Of a DNA stretch of 64,000 nucleotides, positions 36,290 to 46,703 are shown one piece after another. This DNA comes from Vitis vinifera (lineage: Eukaryota > Streptophyta > Magnoliopsida > Vitales > Vitaceae): the NCBI RefSeq assembly GCF_030704535.1, contig NC_081811.1:6800001-6864000 (forward strand). Reading direction: 5' to 3'. The position numbers and the translations under genes are program-made. The notes beneath the pieces are model-generated. The model saw only the letters and a program-made list of their open reading frames with translations. It searched no databases and was not told where the DNA came from. The stretch's first letter is position 1. Each line of letters opens with the position of its first letter.

Positions 36290-38560
36290 TCCCATCACAA
36301 ATAAGAACTCTATGAGGAGACAGCTTTTAAAACCACCAATAGAACTTAAGGCTATGTTTAAATGAGAATTAAGATTGTTGACGTATAGTGTAGTGTATAA
36401 AAATATGAAAGAAAAATAAATAAAAATAAAAATAGATTTGATATTAATTAGATTTTAAAGACTTTTTTTTTTTTAGTTTTTATAAAATTTGAAACAAAAA
36501 TTGGGGGAAAAAAAATGAAAGAAAAGTAAGTTTGATTAATTTTATATTTGATTAATTTTAAAATTAAAATATTTTTTTATATTTTTTTAAAATAAATCAA
36601 ACATGATAAAATCATTTTTATTATTTTTTATTGATTTAATATTTAATTTTATTAAAAATTATAGTATATTCTATTAAGATGAGATAAAAAATTTTAAAAA
36701 GAATTAATTTAATATTTATAACTAATCTAAATAAAATAAATAAGACATCAAAATAATTTAATATTTTAAAAAGTTTGATTTCAATAATTTTGATTTCAAT
36801 AATGTTAAAAAATTAATTTTTTAATGTTTGATTTACTACAAAAATATACAATTAAAATTAATTAAAATTTATATATTTTAAATTATATAATCATATGAAA
36901 AAATAAAAATAAGTTTGAAGTAGTATATAGAAAATAATTTAATAATTTTGATTTTATTTTTAAATTAGTAATTTATAGAAAATAATTAGTAATTTATTAT
37001 TAACTTAAAATTATTTTAAATTAATTAAGATGTCATTTTGTATCTTTTTACTCTAGGTAAAAATTTAAGTCAATTTTTTATTTTTAAATAATAATATTAA
37101 TATTTCAAACAATTTCATTAAATATTAAATAATATTCTATATAGAATAAAATATGACTCCTATGATAAATAATGTTTTTTATTTTTATATTAAATGTTTT
37201 TTTAAGTCATAAGTATTTTTAATAAAATTACTGAAATAGGCATGAAAAAAAAACTTTTATTAAGATTAAAAAGGAGCTTTGAAGTTATTAATTTACTTGA
37301 TTAGGGTTAATTTGTTTAATGAAAATTAATTAATAAATAATTTTGTAATTATGTGAAAGTAATTTAAAGAATATTTAAAGTTAGCATGATTGAATAAATG
37401 GTTAACAAAAATTGTAGAAAGTAGCAGAGAATCCAAAACTTTAGGGAATAAAAAAAAAAAATCAAAAGCAACCTATTATATTTAACCCCCAACTCTTAAG
37501 GTCTGTTTGTTTAGTGCAGCATCCAAACAGGCCCTTAGCTAGAGAGGGAGCAAACTCGGTTTCTGGAGGGGATTCCTTTAGCTTGGGCAGCAAGTTGGAG
37601 GGGGGAGAGAGAGCGTATTGAGAGGAAGGTGATTTTTTTACAGCAACCTATTATATTTTCCTGCACTTCTCTTTACATTGCTTTTTCTATTTCTGCGGAT
37701 GAACTCAAGGGTGTGTTTGGATTTGAAGAGGAAAGGTGAGTCTGGATGAGAGAGAGGAAGAGCAGATCTACAGAGAGAAAAGGTTCTTGGTGATTCAACA
37801 CCTCATCCTCTTCTGATTCTCTTTATTTTTTCCATTTTCCTTGAGGTATTTCACCCGTCAAGACTCAAGCTTGGATTTTCCCGTTTGATTTCCATGTCTT
37901 TAAGTAAGGTTTTTGTTTTTTTTTAACAGAACAACTCAACAAAAATCAAAACGGGAAAAAATCAGGAATTTTTGGGCTTATTTTCATTCTCGTTTCCTAG
38001 TTTTCTCAGCATCCAAACAGGAAAATATAAACGAAAAAAAAAAACTAACAGGTGATCAAAAAAATCTCAGATCTCATTCTATTTTCATTCTCGTTTCCTA
38101 GTTTTCTCAGCATCCAAACAGGAATATATAAACGGGAAAAAAAGAAACTAACAGCAGGTGATAAAAAAAAAATTCGAATAACATAACTGATATCTCTTTA
38201 TCAGATCTAACATTTCCCTCAACAAATATTGCCAAAAAAAACCTATTTTATTAGATCTATAAAAAATAACTTCAACATCTGTGGAAATTACCTTTGTTTC
38301 TTGCTGGAGATGTCGCGACTGTGCTGGAGAAGAGGCGTCGCGACTGTGCTGGAGAGAGATGAGAACGGGAAGAAAAAGAAAAACACGGAGAACAGATGTG
38401 TTTTTTGTTCTTTAGTTTTGTTCTATAAACAGTACAAAAACGGGGAAAACAACATTTTGTTGTTCTCTAAATAGTGCCATTTTGAGAACACGGGGAACAA
38501 CAAAAACAAAAATGACTCTTTCAACCAAACAAGTTTTTGGTGTTTTTTGTTTTCAAGAAC
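36290..38560. other. Non-coding right half of the Harbinger element
   Basis: Two kilobases without genes. 36470-37440 is extremely AT-rich and includes a segment (36820-36960) related to the MITE at 20810-21566. A 35-bp TIR-like palindrome lies at 37500-37534, and a tandem duplication at 37981-38165. 38220-38520 carries short repeated words (GTCGCGACTGTGCTGGAGA twice; AACGGGGAAAAC-like), possible transposase-binding sites and the promoter of the two genes. Confidence 0.5.
37981..38165. repeat. Tandem duplication in Harbinger subterminal region, period 101 bp
   Basis: TTTTCATTCTCGTTTCCTAG and the 60 or so bases after it, including AGCATCCAAACAGG, begin at 37981 and again at 38082. Confidence 0.85.
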
Positions 38561-38597
38561 AGAAAACAGTTCTTGAAAACACTAAACAAACAGGCCC

Positions 38598-38600
38598 TAA
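38598..38600. repeat. Right TAA target duplication of the Harbinger element
   Basis: TAA matches 33192-33194. Confidence 0.7.
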
Positions 38601-39801
38601 GACTTGAAAAGTTGTACAAAAACATTGAACTTGTTGTAAGCTTATTGGGGTACACGTTTTATTTCCCGCTACTATTTGGTTTTATTTTTATTGTTTTTTA
38701 TAAAATATTTGTTTGTATATAATTACTTGTTGTTTATAGAATTGAACGTCGAATAAATCAGAAATTTTGTTTAAATAAGAGGAATAATTCGGTAAATATG
38801 TTTTAATAAAATATAATTTTAAAATATTCTTCTTAATTAAAGAAATTTTTTATTAATAAAAATTTAGAAAAATCCAAAAAAAAAATTGTTTTTAATAGAA
38901 TTTGAAAAATTGTTTTTAATAATAATTGTCTAAAAATTTCTTTGTTTAATAAAAATTGTCCATAAATTGTTTTGTAAATGAAGTTGTCCTAAAAATTAAT
39001 TTTTAATTAAAAATTCTTTTGCAAATAAAGTTATATACATATTTTTTAAATAATTTGTATGAGTCATTTTTCTTAAATGAAAACAAATTGAAATACTTTT
39101 GTAAATAAAATTGTAAAAATTCATTCTTTTCTAGTAAAAGCAAGTAAAAATAATTTTTGTATCCAAATTGAAATTTTGTAATATTTTTTTTTATACAATA
39201 AGTGTAAATAACTTTTTTAAAAATTGAATCAAAATGAAATTAAGAAAATAAATTGACTTTTTTTTTTTATAAATTATTAAATTGAAACCACTAATTCAAA
39301 ATTGTTTTTAATAAAATCATTTGAAATTTCTTGAAAACTAATTCTTTCAAAAAAAAAAAAATTTCTAATTAGTTCAATAAATCAATTTGTATAATTTTAT
39401 TGTCATTTGTTTTGTATATTCTTGTAATTTTATTTTGTTATCATCTTTGTGTATATTGTTTTATTCCTTAAATCCCGGTGTACATGATTAATTAATTAAT
39501 TGTCACAATTTCTTTAATTTGTTTAATATATGGGCTTAGAGAAGTGTTACAATTTACCATCATACCTTTCCAATAGGTAATTTGACCCCAGGATCCACAT
39601 TCGGTTTTTGCAGATATATCTTTTCCAAATAAAGAATCACACAAAGTTTTCTTTCTTATTTTGTTTTCCCTTTAAAAAAAATAAAACAAAAACAAAGGGT
39701 AAGTCCAAGTCTTTTTCAAAAAATCAAATTTTCATTAAATAAAAGGCGAGTCATGACATCCAGTGGGAACGCATCATGAAAAATATAGGGTTCACAATAT
39801 T

Positions 39802-40486
39802 TTTTATATAAAACATATATTTGATTGATACATATAAATACAAATAAAAATTTTCATAATTCAAAAGAAATATTTTCTTTTATAAAATTTATATTAATTT
39901 CTTGAAAAAACACTCAAAATCATGAAAAATTTACTACTTACCTCTCATAAAATCATAGACAATTATTACTATTAACTATTTATTAAAAGTTTATAGGTGT
40001 GAAGTGATAATTTTCTTTGTTATGTCACCAATATTATTTTTAACTTACAAATCAATACCAATTTAATACACGAGTTTTTAAATTCTTATAAAAGTTGGAT
40101 TCTTTCCGAAATCTACTCCCAACATTCTATTAATACATTATTATTATTATTATTATCATCCAACTGGCACTTAATCAAAATTCCATCAACTTCATCCATT
40201 ATAATAATAATAATTATTATTATTATTATTTTTATTTTGTTTTTCAAGCCACGGACTGACTGCACCCATTATTTTTATTATTATTAGTATTATTATTTTG
40301 CTTTCAACATCATGTACGTGACTCAAACCCTTACATACGAATGTCTATTTTTCTCTCAAGCATCCATAAACCGCGCAACTTTTTACTATTATTATTATTA
40401 TTTTCTCCCTCTAACTTGCAGACCACCGGCAGCTTCACACGGACACCAAATTGATTTTTTTTTTTTTCTAATTTAACGGCTATATT
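39802..40486. other. AT-rich spacer with ATT/TAA microsatellites
   Basis: No gene. ATT or TAA runs occur at about 40138-40157, 40201-40230, 40274-40297 and 40388-40402. Confidence 0.6.
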
Positions 40487-40495
40487 GATTTTATT
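40487..40495. repeat. Left 9-bp target duplication of fold-back element
   Basis: GATTTTATT, identical to 42353-42361. Confidence 0.85.
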
Positions 40496-40604
40496 GAGCT
40501 TTGACCCAAAATAATGCTTTTTAAAAAAAAATTCCAAAAAATAAAGTGGTTTTGAAAATAATGCCCGATCTAATGCGTTTGTGCCACATAAGCCGCCACG
40601 TCAT

Positions 40605-40763
40605 AAAACCGTAGTTGGTGACTACGGTTTTATTTTTCTAAAGTGTTTAGAAACCGTAGTTACCAACCACGGTTTTAACTTTTAAGTTTAAAGCCGTAGT
40701 TGGTGACTACGGCTTTGACTTTTTTTTAAAATGGTCAAAGTCGTAGTCACCAACTGCGGTTTT
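40605..40763. repeat. Four palindromic units in left arm of fold-back element
   Basis: Units lie at about 40605-40631, 40651-40675, 40690-40716 and 40737-40763, each of 25-27 bp. They have the form AAACCG or AAAGCC, then a core TAGTTGGTGACTA or its inverse, then CGGTTT or GGCTTT. Each can form its own hairpin. Unit 2 carries ACCAACCA in place of the standard core. The right arm carries the mirror set at about 42066-42245. Confidence 0.85.
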
Positions 40764-42065
40764 AACTTTATATATATTTATATATAACTTTAATTTTTTT
40801 AATAAAAATATTATATTATTTTGATTTTAAATATACTTATTTTATTATTTTAAAAATTATAATATACGAAATTAAATAATTGATATTTTTAATTTGATAT
40901 AAAAATATATTTTTGAATTTTATTAAAATAATAGGCACTATATTTAATATAAATATAATTAATTAATTAAAATAAAATATAATAAATTATATTTATTTAA
41001 AATAAATAAATTATAAATGCCTATTTAGAAAAATAAAAAAGTAATATAAATTATTATATTAATTAATAATTTTTTATATATTATATATAAGTGGTATATA
41101 ATACCTCTCACATACACACATATAAAAGTCTAATTTAAGTTTAAAATTTATCACATTTTTATTTAAATATATAAATAAATTTTATTAAAACATTTGACAC
41201 TATATTTAATATAAATATAATTATTTAATTAAAATTAAATATAATAAATTATGTTTATTTAAAATAAATAAATTATAAATGCCTATTTGGAGAAAAAAAT
41301 AATATAAATTATTATATTAATTAATAATTTTTTTATATATTTTATTAATTAATATAATAATTTATAAAAAAATTATATTAATTTTAAATAAACATATAAT
41401 TATTAATTAATATAATAAAAAAATTATATTATTTTTTAATAAAATAATATATAAAAAATGTGTAACTGGTCTCGATAAAATATATAAAAAAATTATTAAT
41501 TAATATAATAATTTATATTATTTTTTTCTCCAAATAGGCATTTATAATTTATTTATTTTAAATAAACATAATTTATTATATTTTATTTATATTTAATTTT
41601 AATTAAATAATTATATTTATATTAAATATAGTGTCAAATGTTTTAATAAAATTTATTTATATATTTAAATAAAAATGTGATAAATTTTAAACTTAAATTA
41701 GACTTTTATATGTGTGTGTGAGAGAGGTATTATATACCACTTATATATAATATATAAAAAATTATTAATTAATATAATAATTTATATTACTTTTTTATTT
41801 TTCTAAATAGGCATTTATAATTTATTTATTTTAAATAAATATAATTTATTATATTTTATTTTAATTAATTAATTATATTTATATTAAATATAGTGCCTAT
41901 TATTTTAATAAAATTCAAAAATATATTTTTATATCAAATTAAAAATATCAATTATTTAATTTCGTATATTATAATTTTTAAAATAATGAAATAAGTATAT
42001 TTAAAATCAAAATAATATAATATTTTTATTAAAAAAATTAAAGTTATATATAAATATATATAAAG

Positions 42066-42245
42066 TTAAAACCGCAGTTGGTGACTACGGCTTTGACCAT
42101 TTTAAAAAAAAGTGACCATTTTAAAAAAAGTCAAAGCCGTAGTCACCAACTACGGCTTTAAACTTAAAAGTTAAAACCGTGGTTGGTAACTACGGTTTCT
42201 AAACACTTTAGAAAAATAAAACCGTAGTCACCAACTACGGTTTTA
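42066..42245. repeat. Four palindromic units in right arm of fold-back element
   Basis: Mirror set of the left-arm palindromes. One spacer differs: a GACCATTTTAAAAAAA word is duplicated near 42097-42130, so the right arm is slightly longer. Confidence 0.85.
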
Positions 42246-42352
42246 TGACGTGGCGGCTTATGTGTCACAGACGCATTAGATCGGGCATTATTTTCAAAAC
42301 CACTTTATTTTTTGGAATTTTTTTTAAAAAACATTATTTTGGGTCAAAGCTC

Positions 42353-42361
42353 GATTTTATT
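42353..42361. repeat. Right 9-bp target duplication of fold-back element
   Basis: GATTTTATT, identical to 40487-40495. An ATT microsatellite continues to about 42377. Confidence 0.85.
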
Positions 42362-42377
42362 ATTATTATTATTATTT

Positions 42378-43402
42378 AACTAAAAATTTCAAAATTCCTT
42401 TATCGACAAAATCAACCTATATTAATAGATTTTCAATTTTTTATTATCTAAAAATTAAATGAACAAACCCTAAGTTAAAATCTTTAAATTATTCAAAACT
42501 AATAAATAAATATAAAATACTAATTTAATGATTAAAATAGTATAAAATTAAGTTTCAAACCCCAATCTTCCAAATCTTGGATAGCATGCTACCCTATCTT
42601 TTTTGATCTTTTAATCTCTATGTAAAATGGTTTTTTGGATAAAGAAAATGAGAAAAAATTAATTTATACATAACATTTTTTAAAATGAAAAGATCTTTAT
42701 ACCCTTATTAAATTTATTTAACTTATTTTTAAAAAAATTATAGTTTTATCTTTAAAATAGGTTTTTGGCGTCCCTTTTTTTTTTTAAAAAGCATTTTTTA
42801 AGTCAAAAACGCTTTTGTGAAACGAATTCTCAATTTAAAGTTTTGAAAATTTTTAATGTTTTGTAAAATTTGGTACATCCTCCTTCATCGACCACCTTCT
42901 TTGGATTTAAGTTTGTGATATCAACCACACAAAGAAAAATATAAATAAGGTATAAATATATATATATATAACTATATGAATGTAAGGAAGGTAAAAAGGT
43001 TATAATTAAAGGTATAAAAATATAATGATGATCATATTTTTTTAAATATATGTATCAAATAATGAAAAAAAACATAAAAAAAAAAAAGACTAGTATAAAC
43101 AAAGATCACTTCTCATACCATATTCATATTAAAAAATAATGATTTGATTAAAGTTATTTTATTATTATTATTATGATAAATGTAATTGAAGATTTATGAA
43201 AAGCATAGTCTTTATCATTGAAATAATAGAAAAGAGAAATGTGAAAGCACAAAAGTCTTGTCGGTGAGACATCCAAATGGTTGGCATGAGTTTTACCGGG
43301 AAAATTAACGGCAATTATAACTAAACCCTCCTCCATTCCAACCCAAACTGGAAGCTTCAAAACCCTCTCTCTCCTCTTTTCTCTCTCTGCAAGGCATTGA
43401 CA
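42378..43402 (+). other. Spacer and promoter region of the KdsD-like gene
   Basis: AT-rich to about 43200. The last 100 bp have a telo-box-like AAACCCT (43323-43329), and a strong CT-rich Y-patch (43364-43390) directly before the ATG, both common in plant core promoters and leaders. No clear TATA box stands out. Confidence 0.45.
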
Positions 43403-46174
43403 ATGGGGTCTCTACCTTCATTCTCAGACGCCCATAGTCATTTCAAAGAGATAAACACTACCGAGCTCATGAACCTCTTCAAAACCCAGCAGAAGTATCT
43501 CAACTTCTTCTTCCATAACCTTGATCTCAACCAGACCCTCATATTCACCCAAACCCTTCTCAAAATCGAGGGCACCATCTTCTTCACCGGCGTCGGCAAG
43601 TCTGGCTTCGTCGCCCAGAAGATCTCCCAGACCCTCGTCTCCCTCGGCATTCGCGCCTCCTTCCTCTCCCCTGTCGACGCCCTGCACGGCGACATCGGCA
43701 TTCTCAGCGGCGGTACGTCCAACGCCGTTGTCTTCTTCAGCAAGTCCGGAAACTCTGAGGAGCTGCTCAAGCTGGCTCCCTGCGCCAAGGCGAAAGGGGC
43801 GTACTTGATCTCGGTGACCTCTACCGAGGACAATTTGCTGAGGGCTGTGTGTGACTTGAACGTGCATTTGCCTTTGGAGAGGGAGCTGTGCCCGTTCGAT
43901 TTGGCGCCGGTGACTTCGACCACGATTCAGATGGTTTTCGGCGACACGGTGGCGGTCGCGCTCATGGGGGCGAGGAATTTGACGAGGGACGAGTACGCGG
44001 CCAATCACCCGGCGGGCCGGATCGGAAAGAGTCTGATTTTCAAGGTATGATTCATATGGGTCTTGAATTGGATCCAAAATCTGCAGTTCTTTCACAATTG
44101 GGTGATCTTTTGTTGCAATGTGGATTGCGTTTTGGGCGAATTTAGTTGCTTTATTAGGGTTTCGAATGATTTGATTTCATTGTTATGTTGTCGGTTTGTT
44201 AGTTCATTTTCTTTTCATGGGAATTAAATGTCGGTGATGTGCTTGTGGTCTCCTGATTCCTTTATTTATTTTCATTGTAGTTGAGATCTGGGTTTCTTTG
44301 TTGTGCACCAAATTTAGAATGAAATTGGGGATTCTTTGTCCGTGGTTTGATCTCTCTCTGATCCTATTTTCAGTAATTCAAGCTTTTGCCTTTTTCTTTC
44401 TTTTTCTCCCCCGGTTAATATGGGATTTACAGATAGAACGAAAGATTTTCTTGGTGATTTGATCTATAGATGGGTGATTGCCCTTATCAAGAAAAAAAAA
44501 AAAAAAGAAGATGGATGGGTGATTGTATGTTGTGGAACAATTTTTAAGGAGGGAAAAATCTTCTCAAGAACATTTTGGGGTTTTTCTTGGGCTTCTTGTT
44601 TTGCAAATTTAAGCATTTTGAAGCTGTCTGTTTCCCATGTGTGAAGATCTCTTTAGGATTTGTCCTCCTCAAATTCAGTTGTTTGGAAGTTTTCTTGTGT
44701 TGTGAATAAATTTGAATTTGGAAAAGCTTCAGGAGGTAATCTTTGTAATTTTCTTACAAAATTTGTAATACCTCAAGTTTCAGGCAACTTCAATTTGGAG
44801 ATAGAAATTTATTTCTTAGATTTCCATGTAAGTTTTGCCCCTTCATTGGAGTGTTTTTCATGTAAAGCTTGTTAATAATTGTGTTGTTTGCTGTGTTGGT
44901 ATTTAATATGCTGCCTCTTAGAAGTTCTTGCTTTGTTTTGTATGCTTTGACTGGCATTGTTTCATCCGGTGTTTGTGTGTTTCATTGATTTACACACAAT
45001 TTGCTTATGATCCATTATATGTGATATCATTCCCATCTACAAGTTATTGATTAAGTTATTGATTAAATTATCGATTAAGGCTAATAGCGGTATCATTGCT
45101 TTAGTATTATGATACTGAAAGACTGGTTCTTCTTTCACTTATCACAGCATAAGTATGATGTGAGGTGATTGGTGGCAGTTGGTTAGTCCATTTTTGAAAT
45201 TGAGCTGATTGGTGGCTGATGGTTAGTCTAATTGGAACTTTCACAACCTTCAGTCTGATTATGGCGTGATGAGCTTTAATTTGTCACTAGACAAACTGCA
45301 GCTTCTGTTCTGGATTCTTAGCCATTTATAGCAGTAATAAAAAGCACTTAAATGGGTATTTTAGGATAATATTTCATATTTGTAGATCCCCTCTATTTTA
45401 AAAGAAAAGAACTGCTTATGGCAATCCAAGTTTAAGGTAGATGAAGGGAAGACAAATGTTAACTGAAATTTGTAAGTTGCAGGTAAAAGATGTTATGAAG
45501 AAGCAAGATGAGCTTCCAGTTTGCAAGGAGGGAGATCTCATCATGGATCAATTAGTGGAGTTGACTAGCAAAGGATGTGGGTGCCTGCTTGTTATTGACG
45601 ACGAGTATCGTCTGATTGGGACATTCACTGACGGTGATTTGAGGCGCACCCTCAAAGCCAGTGGGGAAGGCATCTTCAAACTCACAGTGGGGCAAATGTG
45701 CAACAGGTAAAATATGAAAGAAAGATTTAGCTTTTATTCTAACAGGATGAATTCAAAATCAATCATCTGTATGATTCCCTAATTAAAAGCAACTTGGAAA
45801 ATTACAGTGCTAGGTGTAATGAAAAATTAGAGGTTTTGCTGATCTTGTAGAGAATATAATAAGTTGCTTTTAATTTTGGAATTTTCTCTCCACACATTTT
45901 TTTCATCCCCTGCATGTGGTAACTTTTGGTCAGTGGCTGCTATGGCAAGTTGTTGTAGGTTAACCCCGTAATAGATTTCTCACCCTTGTTAAAAACATGT
46001 GAATGTTTGTATATCAGGAACCCAAGAACAATCAGTTCAAACGTGATGGCGGTGGATGCCATGAGAAGGATGGAAGCACCACCATCACCTGTACAATTCT
46101 TGCCTGTGCTTGATGACCAAAATGTCTTGATTGGCATTGTCACATTGCATGGATTAGTCTCAGCTGGCTTATGA
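43403..46174 (+). CDS. SETH3: D-arabinose 5-phosphate isomerase (SIS + 2 CBS), KdsD-like
   Basis: Three coding exons, 43403-44044, 45483-45706 and 46018-46174, with GT-AG introns, give a 340-residue protein. It converts ribulose 5-phosphate to arabinose 5-phosphate, the first step to Kdo, a sugar of pectic rhamnogalacturonan II. The SIS domain spans about residues 40-190: [16 protein letters not shown] (Lys66), [19 protein letters not shown]. His202 in NHPAGRIGK matches the catalytic His of bacterial KdsD. Two CBS domains follow in exons 2 and 3 ([13 protein letters not shown]..., [23 protein letters not shown]..., [15 protein letters not shown]). The length fits the Arabidopsis homologue (At3g54690, SETH3, needed for pollen-tube growth). 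ATG 43403 starts right after the CT-rich leader. Exon 1 is far richer in GC than the introns. It is intact, with no oddity seen. Confidence 0.94.
44045..45482 (+). other. Intron 1 of the KdsD-like gene (1.44 kb)
   Basis: Donor AAG|GTATGA, acceptor TTGCAG|GTAAAA, phase 0. T-rich, as plant introns are. No element recognised inside. Confidence 0.85.
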
Positions 46175-46700
46175 GCTGTGGATATGCTTTTGGCTTCCAG
46201 TTTCTGTATCTTATTCTTTGGATGATTTTATCATTTTTTTTCCCCACCTGTTAAAATTTCAATCCCCACAATGAGGGAGGAGATATTCTGTTCTTTGTTT
46301 AATATTAGTCATAGACGGAATGCGTTATTGATCTTATACCATAAACTCATTGATATTCTGTACTTTGTTTAATTTATTAGAGTCCAAAAGACTGAAACAG
46401 AGTGTCCTTTTCTTTTGACTTGTTTCATGGTTTTGATATGTTAATCAGAGCTAATAAGATAACAAATCAGCAAACTTCCTCGGTGGCCCTCTAAAATGAA
46501 GAGTAGAATCAACAGATTGAAATTTTGTTTTTTTTTTTTTTACACTTATCTTTTGATTCTAGTAAGTATTATTACTTACTGGGTCTTTGAGTCAAGTATA
46601 TTCTGTCCATGCATTTTCTGAGGAAAATGAAGAGAAGACCATGGCTTTCAATTGAAGGAGAAGGAGAAACCCAGTCAATAAAAAGGAACTAATCAAATAT
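46175..46700. other. 3' flank of the KdsD-like gene
   Basis: Likely 3' UTR to about 46400, then spacer with a T-run at 46529-46541. No gene. Confidence 0.4.
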
Positions 46701-46703
46701 AAA

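Larger units (their letters stand above)
33195..38597 (-). mobile_element. PIF/Harbinger DNA transposon, apparently autonomous (5.4 kb)
   Basis: Terminal inverted repeats start GGGCCTATTTGGTTG on the left and GGGCCTGTTTGTTTAG on the right (reverse complement). Both are followed inward by GTTTTCAAGAACTGTT-like subterminal sequence. The element is flanked by TAA. It encodes, both on the minus strand, a Myb/SANT-like protein (35255-36281) and a DDE transposase (33733-35054), the two-gene make-up of plant PIF elements. Both genes read through without stops once a single clear intron is removed from each. The element sits inside a solo LTR and is therefore younger than it. Confidence 0.9.
31900..39796 (+). 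mobile_element. Long solo LTR (about 2.5 kb), split by a PIF/Harbinger element
   Basis: Left end TGTAGACCCCAAAAATTGTC and right end ATAGGGTTCACA give TG...CA termini, flanked by the 5-bp duplication ATATT at 31895-31899 and 39797-39801. Removing the Harbinger insertion (33195-38597) leaves about 2.49 kb. The left part has a pyrimidine-rich block at 32050-32550 that yields long but meaningless frames. There is no gag or pol, so it is a solo LTR or a large non-coding derivative. Strand is assigned from TG at the left and is only conventional. Confidence 0.7.
40496..42352. mobile_element. Fold-back Mutator-like element with very long inverted repeats
   Basis: The 1857-bp element is almost wholly an inverted repeat. 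The left arm (40496 to about 41345) and right arm (about 41476 to 42352) are near-identical in opposite sense, starting GAGCTTTGACCCAAAATAAT at both ends, with a loop of about 130 bp. An exact 9-bp duplication, GATTTTATT, flanks it, which points to a Mutator-like transposase supplied in trans. The outer 270 bp of each arm hold four short palindromes built on CCGTAGTTGGTGACTACGG; the inner part is extremely AT-rich. There is no coding capacity. The arms differ at only a few bases, which suggests a young insertion or arm-to-arm correction. A transcript would fold into a long double-stranded RNA. Confidence 0.9.

Noticed and set aside
33195..38597. Host-gene status for the HARBI1-like and Myb-like genes
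   Set aside because: Both lie between matched terminal inverted repeats with a TAA duplication, so they are transposon genes.
40496..42352. Assembly artefact as the explanation of the long palindrome
   Set aside because: An exact 9-bp duplication lies directly outside both arms and the arms differ at several bases and by a small internal duplication, as expected for a real insertion; not fully excluded without reads.
43424..44095. 223-codon frame antisense to exon 1 of the KdsD-like gene
   Set aside because: Shadow of a GC-rich coding exon; the sense strand has clear SIS-domain motifs.
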